Assembly (NCBI RefSeq): GCF_010093045.1 | Contig: NZ_CP048115.1 | Span: 4,464,001 to 4,528,000, forward strand | DNA from: Mucilaginibacter sp. 14171R-50 | GTDB taxonomy: Bacteria; Bacteroidota; Bacteroidia; Sphingobacteriales; Sphingobacteriaceae | Direction of reading: 5' to 3' | DNA: 64,000 nt | In this document: piece after piece, positions 27,091 through 35,145 of the stretch | Position numbering within the stretch: the first letter of the stretch is position 1 | Layout: the number at the start of each line of letters is the position of its first letter | Notes under the pieces: model-generated | Database searches by the model: none | Told to the model about the DNA's origin: nothing | The model's input: only the letters and a program-made list of their open reading frames with translations | Translations under genes and position numbers: made by a program

Positions 27091-28845
27091 ATGAAAATAA
27101 TAACCACCGAAGAGTTTGCAAAGGCTACCAAACTGGATAAACTTAAAATGCCCGGCCTGGCAGCTTTGTTGATGGAGCTCATGAAAATAAACCAGGTGAA
27201 TGACCTGTTTGCGCAGGCCCAACCCAAAAAAGGCCCCGAGTTTATCGACGCTATTTTAAAAGGCTGTGGTATTGAAATCGATTTTGACGAAAATGAGTTA
27301 AAGCATATACCTAAAAATGGCGCTTTTATAGCCATTGCCAACCACCCCTATGGCGGAATAGAAGGACTGGTACTGCTTAAAATATTAACCATGGTTAGGC
27401 CCGACGCCAAACTGATGGCTAATTTTCTGCTAAAAAAGATACCTAACCTGAGTGATTATTTTATCGCTGTAAACCCTTTTGAGAACGTTGAGCATTCGTC
27501 AAGCATAAGCGGGCTAAAAAATACGTTGGAACTACTGGCAAAGGGTACGCCTATCGGTATCTTCCCGGCGGGCGAAGTATCTACCTTTAAAATAGAAAAA
27601 CAAGAGGTTACCGACAGGCTTTGGCACCCGGTAGTGGGCAAGATCATAGCCAAGGCAAAAGTGCCCGTGGTGCCCATATATTTTCATGGCAATAATGGTG
27701 TGCTGTTTAACCTACTTAGCCTGATACATCCCACCCTGCGCACCGCCAAGCTGCCATCGGAGTTGTTTAACAAGCAGGGCCACACTATAAAGCTGCGCAT
27801 TGGTAAGCCCATAAAGGTTGAGGATATACCTGATAATGCAAACAGCGCTAAAATACTGAACTTTTTGCGCGCCAAAACTTACGCACTGGGTGCCGGTTTA
27901 GACGAGGAAAAAAGGCTGTTTAACCCACGTAACCTTTTTAAGATAAAAAAACAGCCCCAAGCCATTGTGCCCGAAACACCATCGGCCAGATTGGAGCAGG
28001 AAGTTGCCCCACTACGCGAAAACTATAAGATCTGGACCGAGAAAAACTACGAAGTTTTCATCGCCCCGACCGCGCAAATACCCTGTATCATCCGCGAGAT
28101 AGGCCGCCTGCGCGAGATCACATTCCGTGAGGTTGGGGAAGGCACCAATAAAGCTACCGACCTTGATGAATACGATATTTACTACCACCACCTGTTTATT
28201 TGGGATACCGAGGCTAAAGTAATAGTGGGCGCTTACCGCATTGGCCTGGGCGATGAGATATTTTATGGCGTTGGAAAAAAGGGATTTTACATTAACGAAT
28301 TATTTAAGCTAAAAGAGCAGTTCACCCCTATACTGAAAAAAAGCCTTGAGTTGGGCCGGTCGTGGATACGTAAAGAATATCAGACCAAGCCCCTGCCATT
28401 GTTTTTGCTATGGAAGGGCATCCTGAAGTTTGTGATAGATAATCCGCGCTATCGTTACCTGATAGGTCCGGTGAGCATCAGCAATTCATTCTCACAGTTC
28501 AGTAAATCGCTTATTGTAGATTACATTAACCGCAACCATTTTGATCACGAAATGGCGCAGTATGTAAAGCCCCGCAAAAAGTTTAAGGTGAACCTGGAAA
28601 ATATTGATACCGACCTGCTGCTATCGGGCGGCGACTCATTTAAAGGGCTCGACAACCTGATATCGGAAATTGAGACGCATAATATGAAGGTGCCTGTGCT
28701 GCTGCGTCAGTACCTGGCCTTGAACGCTCATATCATCAGTTTCAATATCGACCCTAAATTCGCCGATTGCCTGGACGGTTTCCTGGTGTTAGACCTGCAA
28801 AAAGTACCGCAGGATATATTGGAGAAATTGGGGAAGAACCTTTAA
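27091..28845 (+). CDS. Bifunctional acyltransferase: PlsC-like plus OlsB/GNAT-like domains
   Basis: A 584-residue protein. The N-terminal half (about 65-290) is a lysophospholipid-acyltransferase fold with NHPYGGIEG (84-92) and FPAGEVSTF; the usual acidic residue of the catalytic H-x5-D is replaced by E91. The C-terminal half (about 305-560) resembles the OlsB/hemolysin-type N-acyltransferase (REITFREVGEGTNKATDLDEYD, VGAYRIG). This order matches OlsF-type ornithine-lipid synthases and GlsB/GlsA-type glycine-lipid enzymes of Bacteroidota. It would acylate an amino acid on N and then O, making phosphorus-free membrane lipids. It is divergent from the HhH gene with a 55-base shared promoter region. 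Confidence 0.83.
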   Translation: MKIITTEEFAKATKLDKLKMPGLAALLMELMKINQVNDLFAQAQPKKGPEFIDAILKGCGIEIDFDENELKHIPKNGAFIAIANHPYGGIEGLVLLKILTMVRPDAKLMANFLLKKIPNLSDYFIAVNPFENVEHSSSISGLKNTLELLAKGTPIGIFPAGEVSTFKIEKQEVTDRLWHPVVGKIIAKAKVPVVPIYFHGNNGVLFNLLSLIHPTLRTAKLPSELFNKQGHTIKLRIGKPIKVEDIPDNANSAKILNFLRAKTYALGAGLDEEKRLFNPRNLFKIKKQPQAIVPETPSARLEQEVAPLRENYKIWTEKNYEVFIAPTAQIPCIIREIGRLREITFREVGEGTNKATDLDEYDIYYHHLFIWDTEAKVIVGAYRIGLGDEIFYGVGKKGFYINELFKLKEQFTPILKKSLELGRSWIRKEYQTKPLPLFLLWKGILKFVIDNPRYRYLIGPVSISNSFSQFSKSLIVDYINRNHFDHEMAQYVKPRKKFKVNLENIDTDLLLSGGDSFKGLDNLISEIETHNMKVPVLLRQYLALNAHIISFNIDPKFADCLDGFLVLDLQKVPQDILEKLGKNL

Positions 28846-28919
28846 CCGCACTTATCACAGAGGGGACCAAGCAACCTCATTCGGATAGTTGTACACCTTG
28901 TATAAGCGACTTGCTTAAA

Positions 28920-28954
28920 GAGATTGCTTTGTCGCTACGCTCCGCGCAATGACG
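28920..28954. repeat. Diverged R1 repeat arm
   Basis: GAGATTGCTT...GCGCAATGACG with the adjoining GCGTGTAGAAA matches the right arm and flank of the inverted repeat at 7378-7404, with a small internal replacement (TGTCGCTACGCTCC). It lies between the convergent acyltransferase and Mpo1-like genes. Confidence 0.65.
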
Positions 28955-28968
28955 CGTGTAGAAAACGG

Positions 28969-29505
28969 CTAATACCTCAATCCAAATCTTTTAGTCAAAC
29001 TATACAATACCCATAGCGGGGTTACGGCCAGCAATTTGGTATCGTCGTTAAATGATTCTTCGTTCCCTTCAATTTTACCGCCAATAAATTGCCCGGTTAA
29101 CCCAACTATCAACGCTACTACGCTTAACATGGCCAAAGGAGTGCCGCCGGCTTTCTCGTATTGCTCCAACTGCATAACGCCATAGCTGAGGCCAAAAAGC
29201 AAAAATAACGCGAAGTATGATAAGAGTGGTGACAGCTTCAAATAGAAATATATGGCAAAGGCGATAACAAACGATGCCCAGTTAAAGTAGCCATTATATT
29301 TGCCCAAAAAGCCGATATGCGGGAAAGGCAGTGCCCATGCCATACCCAATATCCCCAGCACCATTATCGGCACAAAAACGTAATGAAGCAACCGGTTAGC
29401 AGGGTTTTGGTGACTGGTGTCTAAACGGTCGAAATAAACTTCGATCTTGCGTTTATCGCCAGGCTTAGCTGAAGTGGTCTTGATATTTGAATGCTGCTTA
29501 CCCAT
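28969..29505 (-). CDS. Mpo1/DUF962-like membrane protein
   Basis: A 178-residue protein with four membrane helices. It has the family pattern: YFDRLDTSHQNPANRLLHYV (about 25-44), then a conserved P in FVPIMVLG, and a later GQFIGGKIEG and TPLWVLYSL. Yeast Mpo1 is an Fe(II) dioxygenase for alpha-oxidation of 2-hydroxy fatty acids (from phytosphingosine), with His ligands. Here one of the expected histidines of the second motif (GQFIGH in most members) is G (GQFIGG), so activity is uncertain. Given that the group makes sphingolipids, a lipid role is plausible. A strong terminator lies upstream, so it is transcribed separately from rny. Confidence 0.75.
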   Translation of the reverse strand: MGKQHSNIKTTSAKPGDKRKIEVYFDRLDTSHQNPANRLLHYVFVPIMVLGILGMAWALPFPHIGFLGKYNGYFNWASFVIAFAIYFYLKLSPLLSYFALFLLFGLSYGVMQLEQYEKAGGTPLAMLSVVALIVGLTGQFIGGKIEGNEESFNDDTKLLAVTPLWVLYSLTKRFGLRY

Positions 29506-29511
29506 TTAAGA

Positions 29512-29539
29512 ATAAAAAGCCCTCCCCTGAAGGGGAGGG
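29512..29539 (-). terminator. Intrinsic terminator after rny
   Basis: CCCTCCCCT pairs perfectly with AGGGGAGGG (29520-29539), followed on the minus strand by CTTTTTATT. It is 12 bases past the rny stop. Confidence 0.8.
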
Positions 29540-29551
29540 TTTGGTGGGTTA

Positions 29552-31117
29552 TTACTTAGCAAATGCTACTGAACGGGTTTCCCGGATAACGGTAACTTTT
29601 ATCTGGCCCGGATAGGTCATTTCTGTTTGTATACGGTTTGATATATCTGCCGCCAGGATCTCAGATTGCGCATCCGAGATCTTTTCGCTCTCTACCACAA
29701 CCCGCAATTCGCGGCCGGCTTGTATAGCGAATGTTTTTTCGACGCCCGGATACGATAAAGCAAGCTCCTCAAGCTCTTTTAAGCGCTTGATGTAACTTTC
29801 TACCACCTCGCGGCGTGCGCCCGGCCTTGCGCCTGATATGGCGTCGCAAACCTGTATTATCGGCGACAGCATTGATGTCATTTCTACCTCGTCGTGGTGG
29901 GCGCCAATGGCATTACATACTTCGGGGTGTTCTTTATATTTTTCGGCAAGCTGCATGCCCAAAATAGCGTGCGGCAATTCGGGGTTATCATCAGGCACTT
30001 TACCAATATCGTGCAGTAGGCCCGCGCGTTTGGCCAGTTTCACATTCAAGCCCAACTCTGCGGCCATAGTAGCGCAGAAGTTAGCCACCTCGCGCGAGTG
30101 CTGCAACAGGTTTTGCCCGTATGAAGAGCGATAACGCATACGCCCTACCATCCTGATCAGTTCGGGGTGCAAACCGGTAATACCCAGGTCAATTACGGTC
30201 CGCTCACCTATCTCAACAATTTCTTCTTCTATCTGCTTTTTGGTTTTGGCAACCACTTCTTCAATGCGCGCCGGGTGGATACGTCCGTCCGTCACCAGGC
30301 GGTGCATAGCCAAACGGGCAATCTCGCGCCTAACCGGGTCAAAACCCGACAGGATGATCGCTTCCGGGGTGTCATCCACAATAATTTCAATACCGGTTGC
30401 TGCTTCCAGCGCACGGATGTTACGTCCTTCGCGGCCAATGATACGGCCTTTTATCTCATCATTCTCGATATTGAAGATAGACACCGTATTCTCGATAGCG
30501 CTTTCGGTAGCGGTACGCTGTATGGTTTGAATAACAATTTTCTTCGCTTCTTTAGTTGCCGTTAATTTGGCCTCGTCAACTATGTCTTTTATTTGCGCCA
30601 TAGCTTTACTGCGGGCTTCTTCGCGCAGGTTATCCACCAATTGGTTTTTGGCATCCTCGGCGCTCAGGCCTGCAATGGTTTCAAGCTGTGCAACGTGCTG
30701 GTTCTTCAAATGCTCAACTTCGTCCTGCTTTTTTACCAATATATCGGTTTGGGCTTCCAGTTTTTTACGGGCATTATCCAGCTCAATCTCCTTGCGGTTC
30801 ATGTTCTCCAGCTTCTGGTTAAGCGATTGCTCTTTTTGCTTGATGCCGTTCTCGCGCTGGTTCAGCACATTGTTTTTTGCGTTTACGTCCTGTTCGTGCT
30901 CGGCCTTCATTTGTAAGAACTTCTCTTTTGCTTCCAAAAGGCGGTTCTTTTTTAATATTTCGGCGTTATTCTCTGCATCCTTAAGTATCTTTTTTACTTT
31001 GTTCTGGGCGCCTATTTCCTGGTCTTTAAAAAGCTTGCGTAGCAGGAAACGCCCTATGACGATCCCTGTAGGGACACCCATAAGGAGCCCGATAATAATG
31101 TATAATATATTGTTCAT
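29552..31117 (-). CDS. rny: Ribonuclease Y
   Basis: A 521-residue membrane-anchored endoribonuclease that starts bulk mRNA decay. It has an N-terminal membrane helix (NNILYIIIGLLMGVPTGIVI), a long Lys/Glu-rich coiled coil (about 30-200), a KH domain (GRIIGREGRNIRALEAATGI, about 222-241), and an HD domain with LLHDIGKV and AHHDEVEM. Length and order match the family (about 520 residues). It is preceded by the probable 6S RNA and zapA on the same strand, and followed by a clear terminator. Confidence 0.97.
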   Translation of the reverse strand: MNNILYIIIGLLMGVPTGIVIGRFLLRKLFKDQEIGAQNKVKKILKDAENNAEILKKNRLLEAKEKFLQMKAEHEQDVNAKNNVLNQRENGIKQKEQSLNQKLENMNRKEIELDNARKKLEAQTDILVKKQDEVEHLKNQHVAQLETIAGLSAEDAKNQLVDNLREEARSKAMAQIKDIVDEAKLTATKEAKKIVIQTIQRTATESAIENTVSIFNIENDEIKGRIIGREGRNIRALEAATGIEIIVDDTPEAIILSGFDPVRREIARLAMHRLVTDGRIHPARIEEVVAKTKKQIEEEIVEIGERTVIDLGITGLHPELIRMVGRMRYRSSYGQNLLQHSREVANFCATMAAELGLNVKLAKRAGLLHDIGKVPDDNPELPHAILGMQLAEKYKEHPEVCNAIGAHHDEVEMTSMLSPIIQVCDAISGARPGARREVVESYIKRLKELEELALSYPGVEKTFAIQAGRELRVVVESEKISDAQSEILAADISNRIQTEMTYPGQIKVTVIRETRSVAFAK

Positions 31118-31138
31118 TGGTTATTTAGGTTATATAAA

Positions 31139-31310
31139 TAAAAAAACCGCAACTAAACTTCTAAGTGTTCATGTATCGTAAAAACTTCTTGTCGGATGGA
31201 GTGGATCACGGGTTCCCGTTAAATACACGATCAACGCATGCCTCTTGTAATCCGAAGATATTGAAGCGTTAAGTTTTTAATAGTGAAAACTTAAAATTTA
31301 ACTGCGGTTA
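31139..31310 (-). ncRNA. ssrS: Probable 6S RNA
   Basis: The minus strand carries a ~170-nt element closed by a 16-base stem: 31294-31309 pairs along its full length with 31145-31160 (three G-U wobbles), and the 3' arm is followed by a run of seven U. The interior has no long open frame and contains the smaller hairpin AACGGGAACCCGTG near 31211-31226. Long closing stem, large internal bubble, ~170-nt length and a 3' U-run fit 6S RNA, the RNA polymerase decoy. Position supports it: in many bacteria ssrS follows zapA, as here. A covariance-model search was not possible, so another structured RNA is not excluded. Confidence 0.6.
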
Positions 31311-31412
31311 AATCTTAATAGCTCTGGTTGGCTAAAAGCTTAAAGACTAAAGCTAAAAGCTTTTCAGGGCTTTTGCTTTGTGCTGTTTGCTTTCAGCTCA
31401 TTTTAAAGAACG

Positions 31413-31706
31413 TTATTGTTTCGAAAAAAAATCGTTCAGCAAATGATCTAACTGGTAAACCTTTTCGGCTACCTCGGTATCTTCCGTAGTAACCTTTTTA
31501 TCCGCCTTTAATGATGATGTTGCATAATGCAGCACACACATCGAAAGCAAATCCTGTTTATCCCTGACCGCGTAATTTTCCTGGTACTCTTTTATACGGT
31601 CGTTGATCAGTTTAGCTGCCCTTCTTATAATTTCCTCTTCTTCCATGTTTACCTTTAAGGGGTAAACCCGGTCGGCAATGTTTATTTTTATTGAGATTTC
31701 TCCCAT
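31413..31706 (-). CDS. zapA: Cell division protein ZapA
   Basis: A 97-residue protein with the ZapA pattern: N-terminal ISIKINIADRVYPLKVNMEE (residues 4-23), then helix EEIIRRAAKLINDRIKEYQ and a C-terminal coiled coil. ZapA cross-links FtsZ filaments. It starts 21 bases after the stop of a small coiled-coil gene and is followed by the probable 6S RNA and rny. Confidence 0.9.
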   Translation of the reverse strand: MGEISIKINIADRVYPLKVNMEEEEIIRRAAKLINDRIKEYQENYAVRDKQDLLSMCVLHYATSSLKADKKVTTEDTEVAEKVYQLDHLLNDFFSKQ

Positions 31707-31727
31707 TTGAGCTTTTCACTTTCTGTA

Positions 31728-32018
31728 TTACTTTTTTAGCAATACAATACACTTATCTATTTCCTGCACAAAGTCGTTAATTTTTTGCTTAATGTCAACA
31801 CTTTTTTCATTTGTTTCTGAAAACGACTTAGCAAGTTTCAATACACGAAGCTTTTCTTCCAGGTCTTTTGTTTTGTTAGTACTGGCTTTTAAAGCCACGT
31901 TCAATGCTTCGCTTTCCAGTTTCAGCAGATCATTTTCTTCCTGCAATGCAGCACAAAGCTCAATTAACCTTTCGGTTTTTTCTACAACTTTATTTAATTG
32001 TTCTGCAACTGAGGCCAT
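31728..32018 (-). CDS. Small coiled-coil protein upstream of zapA
   Basis: A 96-residue, nearly all-helical protein with heptad-like spacing throughout (NKVVEKTERLIELCAALQEE, ENDLLKLESEALNVALKAS). There is no signal peptide or cysteine cluster. By position (pheT, this gene, zapA) and by fold it may be a ZapB-like division factor, as in other Bacteroidota that keep this order. That role is inferred from context only. Confidence 0.65.
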   Translation of the reverse strand: MASVAEQLNKVVEKTERLIELCAALQEENDLLKLESEALNVALKASTNKTKDLEEKLRVLKLAKSFSETNEKSVDIKQKINDFVQEIDKCIVLLKK

Positions 32019-32044
32019 TGGTTTGATTAAACTCTAAATGTAAT

Positions 32045-32118
32045 TTCTAAATCCTAAAAGGAGAAAATTCTAAATTCTAATCTCTAAATTCTAAAGGGCA
32101 GCTAATTAGGATTTAGAA
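32045..32118. repeat. Inverted repeat between pheT and the coiled-coil gene
   Basis: TTCTAAATCCTAA (32045-32057) and TTAGGATTTAGAA (32106-32118) are exact inverted repeats. The sequence between and after them is made of further degenerate TCTAAATTCTAA units. It belongs to the same AT-rich class as the elements at 34983-35145 and 63598-63769. Confidence 0.65.
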
Positions 32119-32145
32119 CTTAGGGTTTAGAATTTAAGCTTTAGC

Positions 32146-34545
32146 TTACTTCCTTATCTCCGCTCCTGCTTCTTTGCCTAAATTATAAATTAATTTCTGC
32201 ATCAGGGTATCAATTGCCTTATCGGTTAAAGTTTTTTCGGTGTCCTGCAGGGTAAAACTCAGCGCGTACGACTTTTTACCTGCGGGCAGTTTATCGCCCT
32301 GGTAAACATCAAACACGTTTACCTCTTTCAAAAGCTTTTTGTCCGTCCGGCCGGCTATCTGCTTTAGCTGCCCGAAAGTTATGGCTTTATCTACCAGCAT
32401 GCTTAAGTCCCTGCGCACTGCGGGAAATTTTGATACCTCCTGGTAAACTATCTTGTTCTTACGCACCGCAGCAAGCACCAGGTCGAAGTTAAAGTCGGCA
32501 TAAAAAACCTCTTTATCCACATCAACCTTTTTTAACGCGTTGGCGCCTACCGGGCCAAACTTAACCAGTTGCTTGCCATTTAGCAAGTATTGCAGGCCAA
32601 AAGCCAGTTTGCTGCAGGTAGCATCTTCTACCGCAAAGTCGGTTATTTTAAGGCGCTGTAATATGCCATCGACAATAGCCTTGATATTGTAAAAAGTTAC
32701 CGGCTTTTGCTTTTGGTTCCATTGCTCGGCGGTATTAGCACCGGTAATGAATACGCTGAAGCGCTGTGTTTCGATAAACTTATCATCTTTTGTGGCGTAT
32801 ACTTTACCAAATTCGTAAAGCTTCAGGTCGGCACTACGGCGGTTTTGGTTGTAGGCAATAGCTTCTAAACCCGAGTATAACAAGGTTTGGCGCATGGCGT
32901 CCAGGTCGCTGCTGAGCGGGTTCACTATTTTAACAGCCGTATCGGGGTTATCCGAGTAGCTGAGTTTGGTAAGCGAGTTGGCCAGCATCTCGTTAAAGCC
33001 GTTCGCGCTAAGCAAGTCGGCAATTACGTTTTGCACGGTATCCTTTTCGGGCCGTACTGAGTTGTTGAGTGACGCCCTGATCTGTGTAGGTATCTCGATG
33101 TTATTATAACCATAAATACGCAGTATCTCCTCTACCACATCCACATCGCGTGTTACATCCACACGGTATGGGGGCACTTTGAGGGATAAGCCTTCGGCGG
33201 TTTCGCTCACAATCTGTATATCCAGGGCAGTAAGGATGCTTTTAATGGTATCGTTGCCAATGGCCTTGCCTATCAGTCTGTTAATAGTATTATAAGTGAT
33301 ATCAACGGCAAACGGCGCTACGGGTGCAGGGTAATGGTCAAATATATCAGAGGTTACCTGTCCACCCGCAACCTGCTGTATCAACAAGGCCGCGCGCTTA
33401 AGGGCAAACACGGTCATATCCGGGTCGGTACCGCGCTCAAAACGAAACGAAGCATCTGTTTTTAACCCAAACCTTTTGGCCGTTTTACGTACCGATACCG
33501 CGTTGAAATAAGCGCTCTCCAGGAAGATGCTGGTAGTATTTTCATTCACGCCTGATTTTGCGCCGCCAAATACACCGGCAATACACATCGGTTCTTCGGC
33601 ATTGCATATCATCAGGTCATCGGCGGTGAGCTTGCGTTCAACATCATCCAACGTTGTAAAAGAAGTGCCCTCGGCTACGTTCTTCACAATAACGGTGTTT
33701 CCGGTAATAGCAGCGGCATCAAAGGCATGTAAAGGCTGGCCCAACTCGTGCAGTACATAATTGGTAACATCAACCACGTTGTTAATGCTGCGCACACCTA
33801 TCACCGCTAAACGTTCTTTTAGCCACGCAGGCGAATCGCCAACCTTTATACCCGAAATGTTTAAGCCCGAATATCTTAGGGCAGCCGCCTCGTTCTCAAT
33901 TATAACCTGTGTAGGGTTGTCTTTTTTAACGATCGTAAACCCACTTACATCAGGCTTGTTTATCTCCAGTTTCAAAAAAGCCGCTATATCCCTTGCCGTA
34001 CCCAGGTGCGATGCCGCGTCGGCACGGTTAGGGGTCAGGCCTATCTCGTACATGTAATCGTCGTTCAGCTTAAAATAGTCTTTAGCTGCCGTGCCTATTG
34101 CAGTATCTGCATCAAGCACCATAATACCGCCATGGTCGGTGCCCAGGCCTATCTCGTCTTCGGCACAGATCATCCCTTCGGATGCCTCACCCCTAATCTT
34201 TGATTTTTTGATGGCAAACGCCTCGCCGCTTGTTGGGTATAAGGTTGTGCCAACGGTTGCTACAACCACCTTTTGGCCTGCCGCCACGTTATTGGCGCCG
34301 CAAACAATTTGCAGGTCTTCGCCGGTGCCTACATCAACCTTAGTAATGTGCAGATGGTCGGAGTTTGGGTGATCGATGCATTCTTTTACGTAGCCGATAA
34401 CCAGGCCTTCCAAACCGCCGGGTATGGCCTGTACCTTCTCAAGGCTTTCAACCTCTAAGCCGGTACCTGTAAGTATGGCAGATAATTCCTGAGGGGTTTT
34501 ATCTGTATCAATAAATTCTTTAAGCCAGTTGTACGATATCTTCAT
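32146..34545 (-). CDS. pheT: Phenylalanyl-tRNA synthetase beta subunit
   Basis: A 799-residue subunit of the alpha2beta2 enzyme that charges tRNA-Phe. It has the N-terminal tRNA-binding (EMAP-like) domain (about 40-155: HLHITKVDVGTGEDLQIVCG), the B3/4 editing domain, the B5 domain (about 400-475), the synthetase core, and the C-terminal anticodon-binding FDX-ACB domain (KFPAVRRDLSMLVD onward). The family length is about 790-810. A TATCTTTG box lies eight bases upstream of the ATG. pheS is not adjacent. Confidence 0.97.
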   Translation of the reverse strand: MKISYNWLKEFIDTDKTPQELSAILTGTGLEVESLEKVQAIPGGLEGLVIGYVKECIDHPNSDHLHITKVDVGTGEDLQIVCGANNVAAGQKVVVATVGTTLYPTSGEAFAIKKSKIRGEASEGMICAEDEIGLGTDHGGIMVLDADTAIGTAAKDYFKLNDDYMYEIGLTPNRADAASHLGTARDIAAFLKLEINKPDVSGFTIVKKDNPTQVIIENEAAALRYSGLNISGIKVGDSPAWLKERLAVIGVRSINNVVDVTNYVLHELGQPLHAFDAAAITGNTVIVKNVAEGTSFTTLDDVERKLTADDLMICNAEEPMCIAGVFGGAKSGVNENTTSIFLESAYFNAVSVRKTAKRFGLKTDASFRFERGTDPDMTVFALKRAALLIQQVAGGQVTSDIFDHYPAPVAPFAVDITYNTINRLIGKAIGNDTIKSILTALDIQIVSETAEGLSLKVPPYRVDVTRDVDVVEEILRIYGYNNIEIPTQIRASLNNSVRPEKDTVQNVIADLLSANGFNEMLANSLTKLSYSDNPDTAVKIVNPLSSDLDAMRQTLLYSGLEAIAYNQNRRSADLKLYEFGKVYATKDDKFIETQRFSVFITGANTAEQWNQKQKPVTFYNIKAIVDGILQRLKITDFAVEDATCSKLAFGLQYLLNGKQLVKFGPVGANALKKVDVDKEVFYADFNFDLVLAAVRKNKIVYQEVSKFPAVRRDLSMLVDKAITFGQLKQIAGRTDKKLLKEVNVFDVYQGDKLPAGKKSYALSFTLQDTEKTLTDKAIDTLMQKLIYNLGKEAGAEIRK

Positions 34546-34553
34546 TATAGCAG

Positions 34554-34561
34554 CAAAGATA
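34554..34561 (-). promoter_or_regulatory. -7 box (TATCTTTG) for pheT
   Basis: On the minus strand TATCTTTG (TAnnTTTG consensus) lies eight bases before the pheT ATG, which implies a very short leader. Confidence 0.5.
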
Positions 34562-34626
34562 TGATTTGAGGGCGAAAGGTTAAAGGCTAAAGGCGAAAGG
34601 TTTTACCCTGCTATTTTTGCGGCTTA

Positions 34627-34727
34627 GTCCGTCCGTTTACCTATGCGGACAGTGCGGAACATCGCGGACAACCTGCAAACATTTGTCCGTACCGTCCGGA
34701 TACTTCCGTAATCCGGAACGGACGGAC
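34627..34727. repeat. GTCCGTCCG inverted-repeat element (family R3)
   Basis: GTCCGTCCG at 34627-34635 and its complement CGGACGGAC at 34719-34727 bound a 100-base segment containing further GCGGAC and GTCCGG half-sites. A shorter relative occurs at 36489-36534. Confidence 0.6.
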
Positions 34728-34740
34728 AAACATCGTTTAC

Positions 34741-34980
34741 TTATTCATCATCACCGGTACTGTTGTCACCATCATCCAGGTTAAGGGTGTATGATGGCTC
34801 TGCAGCGTCGTAAGCCTGGTTGGCCTGGTCGGTTTCGTCGGTTTCGCCAATATCGTTATTGGTTTCATCAAAGCCGTTGCTGTGGATATCCTGCTGGCTC
34901 ATCTGCTCCTCATTCTCGGTTTGGCTCAACTGGTCGTCTTGTTGTAATTGATCGTCCTGATCGTTAGGTTGCTCTATCAT
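34741..34980 (-). CDS. Small, very acidic low-complexity protein
   Basis: A 79-residue protein made mainly of Asp, Gln, Glu, Asn and Ser, with (by my count) 25 acidic residues and no Lys, Arg or Cys. There is no signal peptide. It is probably disordered, with a net charge near -25. It is flanked by intergenic repeats on both sides and has no homologue I can name, although small acidic proteins at this kind of position occur in Sphingobacteriaceae. An ATG start and a clean stop support a real gene; function unknown. Confidence 0.6.
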   Translation of the reverse strand: MIEQPNDQDDQLQQDDQLSQTENEEQMSQQDIHSNGFDETNNDIGETDETDQANQAYDAAEPSYTLNLDDGDNSTGDDE

Positions 34981-34982
34981 GA

Positions 34983-35145
34983 TGATTTTAGATTTTAGAA
35001 TTACGATTTTAGATATTGTAATTAGAACAGCTTATACCACCGGTTGTTTGGAATTTTTCGCAAAGCTGGTTTTAAAAAGACAAAAGCGCCTCACGCCTAT
35101 TTAACAGTACAAAATCTAAAATCGTACATCTAAAATCCGAAATCA
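34983..35145. repeat. 36-base inverted repeat flanking the radC-acidic protein gap
   Basis: 34983-35018 and 35110-35145 are inverted copies (31 of 36 bases match by eye), built of GATTTTAGAT-type units. The right arm contains the radC stop codon and the left arm begins three bases upstream of the acidic-protein ATG. The ~90-base loop has no gene. Confidence 0.75.

Noticed and set aside
26202..27341. Long form of the HhH protein (379 codons)
   Set aside because: The first 102 codons overlap the divergent acyltransferase gene; the ATG at 27035 gives a clean membrane helix.
30567..31181. 204-codon open frame on the plus strand
   Set aside because: Antisense to rny; its Ser/Phe-rich sequence reflects the complementary Lys/Glu codons of the coiled coil.
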